A DNA stretch of 64,000 nucleotides from contig JAIBAN010000005.1 of NCBI GenBank assembly GCA_019695185.1, positions 98,738-162,737 of the forward strand. Direction: 5' to 3'. The translations under genes and the position numbers were made by a program. This document shows, in pieces, positions 60,193 to 64,000 of this stretch. The notes under the pieces are model-generated. The model was given only the letters and a program-made list of their open reading frames with translations. It ran no database searches and had not been told where the DNA came from. How positions within the stretch are numbered: the first letter of the stretch is position 1; each line of letters starts with the position of its first letter. Origin of the DNA: Blastocatellia bacterium. Its GTDB lineage: Bacteria > Acidobacteriota > Blastocatellia > Chloracidobacteriales > Chloracidobacteriaceae.

Positions 60193-63100
60193 ATGCCGCC
60201 AGTTGAATTGCGAAATCCTTGTGGTTTGTCTGAATATGCGGTCAGCTCGATGGAGCAGACTTTCTACCGTCTGAATCAATTTCAACCGGGTCTGGGAGAA
60301 CGGTTGCTCCGCTATGTGGTGGACGGCGATGACGAAATGGTGCTGGCCCAGCTTCCACCATCACCTGCCATAAATCCCCATTCCTTGCCCTTTGCAATTC
60401 TGTATCCGGGCACCCACGCCAATTTCTGGAACCATCTCAATAATTTGGATGTCACCGTGTTTTCCCGCCTTGTGCGGGTTTTTTCAACTTTCTCCAAACT
60501 GCTGAACAGCCATCAAACTCAATTTATCAGATTTGGCGAGACTGACTGGTTGTCACCACTTTTGAATTTTGTTTTTCAAGCGGATTATTGGAAGGACCCG
60601 GTCGTCGGCCTGAGTGCCGATATTGTTGAACAGGCTTTTGTTGAGGCAGGGAATCCCCCTGAGACACTGATTCGGGCAGCATTATGGGAATCATCTGCAA
60701 ATTATTACGATAATCAGATTTTGGAAAACCTGCCCCGGATTGCCGGATTTCGGGAATATTGCCTGCGTCACGGGGCGGTCTTCAAAGAAGCACTCCAGGG
60801 GGATTCTGCCCGGCAGGCATTTGCCATAAAATATTTGTTGAAGTGGGGCATCCAGCTTGATTCCTTTTTGCCTGAAATTACATTGCTCGTTGGCCACACC
60901 TCAAAAGCCACCAGAGAAGCAGTCATCGGAATTCTGGCAAAAACCCCGGAACCGTCCGAAGCATTATTGCTGCCTCTTTTGCAAAGTAGAAAAGCGTCAT
61001 TGCGGGCAAACGTGGTTCAGGCCCTCTGGCAAATCAAAGGGAGTGAGTCTTTTCCGCTGCTGGTCAAATTGAAGGAAACCGAAACCACCGCCAGTGTTTT
61101 GCAGGCAATTGAAGAGGTTTTCCGGACGGCGGAGGTCCTGCATAAGGCTCAGGATGAATACACGTTGCCCCCGGTTCCGGATGTCGCGCCGGTGGCACCG
61201 CTTTCGCCGGCGGTGTTTCAGTCTTTTCGGCAGTTTGTGAAAACCTACAATGCCAATGTCACGGCTTTTTATGAAAAAATGAAAGCCACTGCGCCACAAT
61301 GGCTTCAGCCCATTGAATTGATTGACGAAGCCAAACTGGAAGATTGTTTCAAACGGTTGCAGGAGGCCAAGGTTGAAGAGTGCCTGGACCAGGAAAGCCG
61401 GAAAAAAGGAAACCAAGGAACCGGGCTGCTCCTGAAAACTTTACGTTTCGGGGGGGAAACTGAACGGGCTTTTCTTCAGTTTTTGGCTCATCCTGAAATC
61501 CAGCCCGTTCATGTGTTGCGGTTTTTGGCCTTGCTGGGGTTGATTATGCCCCACACCAATAACCCTTTTAACTGGCTGGCCATCAGATTATTCGGCCAAA
61601 TTGAAAATTTCTTCCCGCAGAAATACAACCTGCGGGAGATGGCGAAACAATTGGAAGCTGTCGGAGTGCCGCCGGAGCACTTTATAGACCTCGTCCTTTC
61701 CACCTGGGGGTGGACCACCATGCAGCTTTCCGATGCCCATAAAGACAAAATCTGGCCTTATTTTGCTGAACATCCAAAAAAATTGATTGAGGTTTTGGCA
61801 CCCCAGAAAAGGCAGACGGCCCGCTCTTCCTATGAAGTGAAGTTCGCCCGTGAAGGGGTCTTTCGCATTTTGAAACTGTTTCCGCTCCCGCCGCAGGAAA
61901 TTCAACCTAGTTTATGGGAAATTGCCCTGGGGGAAACCAAAAACGAGCGGGTTGATGCCCAATATTGCCTGAGAAATGTTCCCGGAAAGGTCAAACGGAT
62001 TGAAGAGGCCCTCAAAAACCGTTCGGCAACCATTCGTTCGGTGGCTGCCAAATGGTTGGCCGACCTTGAGGCAAAATCCTCGGTCGGAGTTTTGAAAGCC
62101 GCACTCAAGGCAGAAAAAAATGACGTGGCTTGGGGTGCCCTCCTGACGGCTTTGGAACGACTGGGAGAACCGTTGGATGAATATTTAAACCGGGAAACCC
62201 TGCTTGCCGAAGCCCAGGCAGGATTGAAAAAAGGAATCCCCAAGGAACTTGGCTGGTTTCCCTTTGATTTGCTGCCACCGGTTCATTGGGAGGATACTGG
62301 CAAACCGGTAAACCCTGATATTTTGCGTTGGTTTGTGATCCAAAGTTATAAACTCAAACTTCCGGAAGCGGGTCCGATTCTCCGCCGCTATGTGGGAATG
62401 ATGCGGCGAGCCGACCGGGAAACCTTTGGAAGTTATGTTTTTGCAAGCTGGCTGGGGCGTGATTTAACTCCACTTCATACCCGCGCAGAAGCCGAACAAA
62501 TCACCCGGCAGGCCATGCTGCCCTGGACCACAAATCCGCATTGGCAAAATCGTCCGGAAGAACTGGAAAAAGCCTTTCAACGGATGCTTCAGGACAACCT
62601 GCAAAAGTTTATCGGGGCTGCCGGAGAAAAAGGGCTTCTGGCCATTCCAAGTGCCTGTTGCGAGGGTGAAATTGTTCCTCAGGTCGCCAAATATTTGAAG
62701 GATTGGGGTGGCACCAGGGCCTCCCAATCGAAAAGCCTGTTGGCAATGTTGGCCTGGATTGATGACCCATTGGCGGTACAACTATTGCTGGCAGTGGGAA
62801 ATCGCTTCAAAACCAAATCCATTCAGACAGAGGCCAATCGCCTGGCAGCCATGATTGCCGAACGAAATCAGTGGACGGTGGATGAAATGGCCGACCGGAC
62901 CATTCCTTCGCTTGGTTTTGACGAAAAGGGCATTCTGCAACTTGATTACGGGGAACGAACGTTTTTTGTGACCCTGGACCGGGAGTTTACGCCGGTTTTG
63001 AAAAATCAGGCCGGCGAGGTGCTCAAATCCCTGCCGGAACCACGGAAAACTGACAATGAAGAACTGGTCACAGAAGCCAAACAAACTTTTCGGGATTTGA

Positions 63101-63879
63101 AACCTCAGTTAAAAACCACGCTTGGTTTGCAACGTGACCGGTTGTATGAAGCCATGTGCGTGCGCCGCCGGTGGAAATTTTCTGACTGGCACATGTTCCT
63201 GCTACCTCATCCGATTGTGGGGCGCATGGTTTCCCGCTTGATTTGGAGCGTGATTGAGGAAGAAAAACACCAATTTTCATTTCGCCCTTTGGAAGACGGC
63301 AGCCTCACCGACGCTACGGACAATGAAGTGACGGTTGGACCCAATGCCTGGGTGGAAATTGCCCATGCCGCATTGCTTCCACCCGCTGAAACAGGGCTTT
63401 GGCAACAACATTGCTCCGATTACGAGGTTGATTTGCTGTTTCATCAGGTGGACCGGGAACCATTTAGGTTACCCGAATCACAGCGCGACGAAACCGAACT
63501 GAAGGATTTCCTGGGATACCTGATTGAAGCTTTCAAGCTGCGGGGGAAAGTCAATGCGTTGGGGTACAACCGGGGGCAGGCCGAAGATGGCGGTTGGTTT
63601 TTCCAATATCTGAAACCATTTGGCGGATTAAAACTGGAAGCGGTGATTGAGTTTACCGGGAACGGGCTGCCTGAGGAAAACCGGACAGTGGCCCTGCAAT
63701 CAATTGTTTTCCGAAAACTTCCAGACGAAACCCAGAAGAACTATTATTTCAATCCAGCCAGGGTGAAGTTAGGTGAGGTGCCCCCGGTTTTGCTCTGCGA
63801 GGTCTGGAATGATGTCCGTTCAATTGCCGCCCAGGGCACAGGCTTCGACCCGGACTGGGAAAAGAAAACCTATTTCTAA
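60193..63879 (+). CDS. DUF4132 (MolR-like) giant HEAT-repeat protein
   Basis: A 1228-residue protein. The start is uncertain: ATG 60193 is used, with TTG 60166 and ATG 60250 as alternatives, and no clear Shine-Dalgarno. Residues about 200-320 have HEAT-like repeats (SKATREAVIGILAKTPEPSEALLLPLLQSRKASLRANVVQALWQIKG), another helical-repeat block lies around 540-720, and the last 260 residues match DUF4132 (RLYEAMCVRRRWKFSDWHMFLLPHPIVGRMVSRLIW, DATDNEVTV, GGWFFQYLKPFGG). In E. coli the related molR/yehI gene lies with MoxR and VWA genes. The role is unknown; the VWA gene at 50063-51214 may be a distant partner. Confidence 0.85.
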   Translation: MPPVELRNPCGLSEYAVSSMEQTFYRLNQFQPGLGERLLRYVVDGDDEMVLAQLPPSPAINPHSLPFAILYPGTHANFWNHLNNLDVTVFSRLVRVFSTFSKLLNSHQTQFIRFGETDWLSPLLNFVFQADYWKDPVVGLSADIVEQAFVEAGNPPETLIRAALWESSANYYDNQILENLPRIAGFREYCLRHGAVFKEALQGDSARQAFAIKYLLKWGIQLDSFLPEITLLVGHTSKATREAVIGILAKTPEPSEALLLPLLQSRKASLRANVVQALWQIKGSESFPLLVKLKETETTASVLQAIEEVFRTAEVLHKAQDEYTLPPVPDVAPVAPLSPAVFQSFRQFVKTYNANVTAFYEKMKATAPQWLQPIELIDEAKLEDCFKRLQEAKVEECLDQESRKKGNQGTGLLLKTLRFGGETERAFLQFLAHPEIQPVHVLRFLALLGLIMPHTNNPFNWLAIRLFGQIENFFPQKYNLREMAKQLEAVGVPPEHFIDLVLSTWGWTTMQLSDAHKDKIWPYFAEHPKKLIEVLAPQKRQTARSSYEVKFAREGVFRILKLFPLPPQEIQPSLWEIALGETKNERVDAQYCLRNVPGKVKRIEEALKNRSATIRSVAAKWLADLEAKSSVGVLKAALKAEKNDVAWGALLTALERLGEPLDEYLNRETLLAEAQAGLKKGIPKELGWFPFDLLPPVHWEDTGKPVNPDILRWFVIQSYKLKLPEAGPILRRYVGMMRRADRETFGSYVFASWLGRDLTPLHTRAEAEQITRQAMLPWTTNPHWQNRPEELEKAFQRMLQDNLQKFIGAAGEKGLLAIPSACCEGEIVPQVAKYLKDWGGTRASQSKSLLAMLAWIDDPLAVQLLLAVGNRFKTKSIQTEANRLAAMIAERNQWTVDEMADRTIPSLGFDEKGILQLDYGERTFFVTLDREFTPVLKNQAGEVLKSLPEPRKTDNEELVTEAKQTFRDLKPQLKTTLGLQRDRLYEAMCVRRRWKFSDWHMFLLPHPIVGRMVSRLIWSVIEEEKHQFSFRPLEDGSLTDATDNEVTVGPNAWVEIAHAALLPPAETGLWQQHCSDYEVDLLFHQVDREPFRLPESQRDETELKDFLGYLIEAFKLRGKVNALGYNRGQAEDGGWFFQYLKPFGGLKLEAVIEFTGNGLPEENRTVALQSIVFRKLPDETQKNYYFNPARVKLGEVPPVLLCEVWNDVRSIAAQGTGFDPDWEKKTYF

Positions 63880-63961
63880 GCTCGACTTTGGCCATTTTTG
63901 ATCTTTGAAAAAATGAATCAGGCAGAATAAGTTTGGGAAAACCTTTTGCGAAAGAGATCCT

Positions 63962-64000
63962 ATGCTGACCCTGCCTGAAGAATTCATGAACGTGATCGTC
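63962..64000 (+). CDS. Start of a gene cut by the window edge, possibly a transposase
   Basis: An open frame starts at ATG 63962 behind AGAGAT and reads MLTLPEEFMNVIV to the last base. N-termini of the form MLTLPEEF...VIV occur in IS701/IS4-like DDE transposases, as I remember, but 13 residues are too few to be sure. Confidence 0.3.
   Translation, partial: MLTLPEEFMNVIV

Noticed and set aside
1..64000. Search for tRNA, rRNA, CRISPR and complete insertion sequences.
   Set aside because: None was recognised by eye; only the last 39 bases hint at a possible transposase start.

Overview
The window looks like the chromosome (or a large secondary replicon) of a free-living heterotrophic bacterium with moderate GC, most likely an Acidobacteriota member near the Blastocatellia. 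This is an inference from gene style: secreted TPR and ankyrin proteins, pyrophosphate-type phosphofructokinases, a solitary COG4248-type kinase, an M14 peptidase with TIG and dockerin-like modules, and many heptanucleotide tandem repeats between genes. No rRNA, tRNA or CRISPR was seen, so placement is not firm. All 64 kb is densely coding.

Layout. 0.1-7.7 kb: a secreted TPR/ankyrin protein, two tandem PPi-type phosphofructokinases, a Kir-type K+ channel and a membrane-tailed atypical kinase. 7.9-13.2 kb: a secreted M14 carboxypeptidase and a large TPR protein. 13.2-19.8 kb: a lipid-type cluster on the minus strand (KAS III, alpha/beta-hydrolase-like membrane protein, enoyl-CoA hydratase, adenylate-forming enzyme, MBL hydrolase, OleD-like reductase) with a glyoxalase-fold gene inserted. 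19.9-28.0 kb: a secreted Arg/Tyr-rich protein, a Ser/Thr kinase with TPRs, a DUF3142/secreted-protein pair, an FkbM methyltransferase and an aldo/keto reductase. 28.2-48.4 kb: a one-directional Wzx/Wzy exopolysaccharide locus with six glycosyltransferases, one intact and two degenerate phosphoglycosyl transferase domains, a Wza-like exporter, a Wzc-like protein with an eroded kinase domain, Wzx, Wzy, and an embedded partner-switching module (SpoIIE phosphatase fused to an RsbW-like domain, plus a STAS protein). 48.5-52.5 kb: ankyrin protein, MsrA, CoxE-like VWA protein and a class III CoA-transferase. 52.9-57.6 kb: a GntR/UTRA regulator, a DUF692/MNIO enzyme with a probable partner protein, and ParA- and ParB-like proteins. 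57.8-64 kb: a flavin monooxygenase, an ArsR/His-rich metal-binding pair, a DUF4132 giant protein and the first codons of a gene cut by the window edge.

The most unusual signal is a conserved intergenic element of about 65-75 bp present four times (15.6, 17.8, 52.6 and 57.6 kb). Each copy has the perfect palindrome TGTAAACATGTTTACA followed, exactly 50 bp from its first base, by TATACGAA. Two copies form an inverted pair around the ligase/enoyl-CoA hydratase genes. The other two form a direct pair around the GntR-MNIO-ParA-ParB block, and one of those overlaps the parB stop codon. It could be the operator of an acyl-CoA regulon controlled by the neighbouring GntR protein, a divergent centromere for the ParAB pair, or a Xer/dif-like cassette boundary. 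A second pervasive signal is a set of unrelated heptamer tandem repeats lying only between genes.
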